This document shows, piece after piece, positions 63,781 through 64,000 of a stretch of DNA of 64,000 nucleotides. Numbering within the stretch: the stretch's first letter is position 1; each line of letters begins with the position of its first letter. Position numbers and translations under genes: made by a program. The DNA comes from Nephrocerus scutellatus (taxonomy: Eukaryota > Arthropoda > Insecta > Diptera > Pipunculidae). The DNA lies in NCBI GenBank assembly GCA_947095585.1, contig OX352762.1:49213540-49277539 (forward strand). The letters are read 5' to 3'. A model generated the notes under the pieces. It had not been told where the DNA came from and searched no databases. It saw only the letters and a program-made list of their open reading frames with translations.

Positions 63781-64000
63781 GACGACTTGCCCATCTTGCA
63801 AAACACAGTACTTGGGTGGATAGTATCGGGAAGAGTTTCTGGATTTGCTCCTATAATCACAACATGTGGAGTATGCCCGGAAGATGAATTACTCAATGAC
63901 ATAGTAGAGAAGTTCTGGCGAATGGAAGAAGTAGCTGAAGACACATCGACCTTAACTCCTGCTGACCAAAGATGCACCAAACACTTCGAAAGAACCGTTT
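63781..64000 (+). pseudogene. BEL/Pao pol, start of RT region
   Basis: Directly after the TGA and in the same frame: DLPILQNTVLGWIVSGRVSG, then EDELLNDIVEKFWRMEEV, the usual region just before BEL/Pao RT. The middle of the protease region is missing between HALKLS and this part, so a deletion probably created the stop. Runs off the window. Confidence 0.8.

Larger units (their letters stand above)
61207..64000 (+). mobile_element. BEL/Pao LTR element inserted in array unit 3
   Basis: Comparison with units 1 and 2 shows a clean break after ggctc at 61,206, where the LTR starts TGTTTAAC. 5' LTR, primer site, leader, Gag, protease and the start of pol follow in order. The window ends before RT, so the 3' LTR and right target duplication are not visible. 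At least one internal deletion in Gag and one in pol make this copy defective. Confidence 0.85.

Overview
This 64 kb window looks like repeat-rich, probably heterochromatic or pericentromeric DNA from an insect, most likely a fly. The evidence is the mix of element families (Jockey, LOA/I-like, CR1-like and RTE-like non-LTR elements; Ty3/gypsy and BEL/Pao LTR elements; a hAT transposon) and an AT-rich background with eukaryotic TATA and AATAAA signals. I found no host gene, tRNA or rRNA. Nearly every recognisable coding stretch is a transposable-element ORF or its remains. Species assignment is inference only.

Layout, left to right. 1-1.87 kb: minus-strand LOA/I-like ORF2 remains, cut by the window edge. 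2.9-8.8 kb: a minus-strand gypsy-type LTR element (Gag, protease, start of RT, LTR) interrupted by a 5'-truncated Jockey copy (3.42-6.19 kb) that makes an in-frame gypsy-RT/Jockey-endonuclease fusion. 8.8-10.1 kb and 15.4-16.7 kb: two copies of one composite block (RTE fragment + LTR + integrase tail). 10.1-11.6 kb: unrecognised DNA with a ~180 bp tandem repeat. 11.6-13.8 kb: RTE-like then BEL/Pao pol fragments on plus. 13.8-15.8 kb: LTR/primer-site remains and an RTE-like fragment. 15.9-23.2 kb: two halves of an Osvaldo-like gypsy element on minus, separated by a plus-strand CR1-like element. 22.6-26.4 kb: an almost perfect 1,925 bp tandem duplication.

26.7-34.3 kb: a plus-strand CR1-like element with an inverted 5' end, split by a complete 4,953 bp Jockey element (27,574-32,526). 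That Jockey has both ORFs open and a 15 bp target-site duplication, and it is the only apparently intact element here. 35.0-36.6 kb: a minus-strand CR1-like copy. 36.9-43.0 kb: a hAT remnant into which a ~5.3 kb LOA-like element inserted, with a (TTAGG)n-like tail inside its target-site duplications. 43.6-46.4 kb: gypsy RT/RNase H and two LTR-like tandem repeats. 46.4-61.2 kb: a LOA-like element whose 5' half, plus BEL/Pao pol and LTR-gag pieces, forms a composite ~4.8-4.9 kb unit repeated about 2.6 times. 61.2-64 kb: a BEL/Pao element inserted in the third unit and running off the window.

The elements do not form a pathway. They form an insertion stratigraphy: Jockey into CR1-like, CR1-like into LOA-like, LOA-like into hAT, BEL into the composite array. 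I see no new enzyme system. The most notable items are the intact Jockey element, the composite tandem array, the telomere-like tail of the LOA-like element, and the fused ORF.
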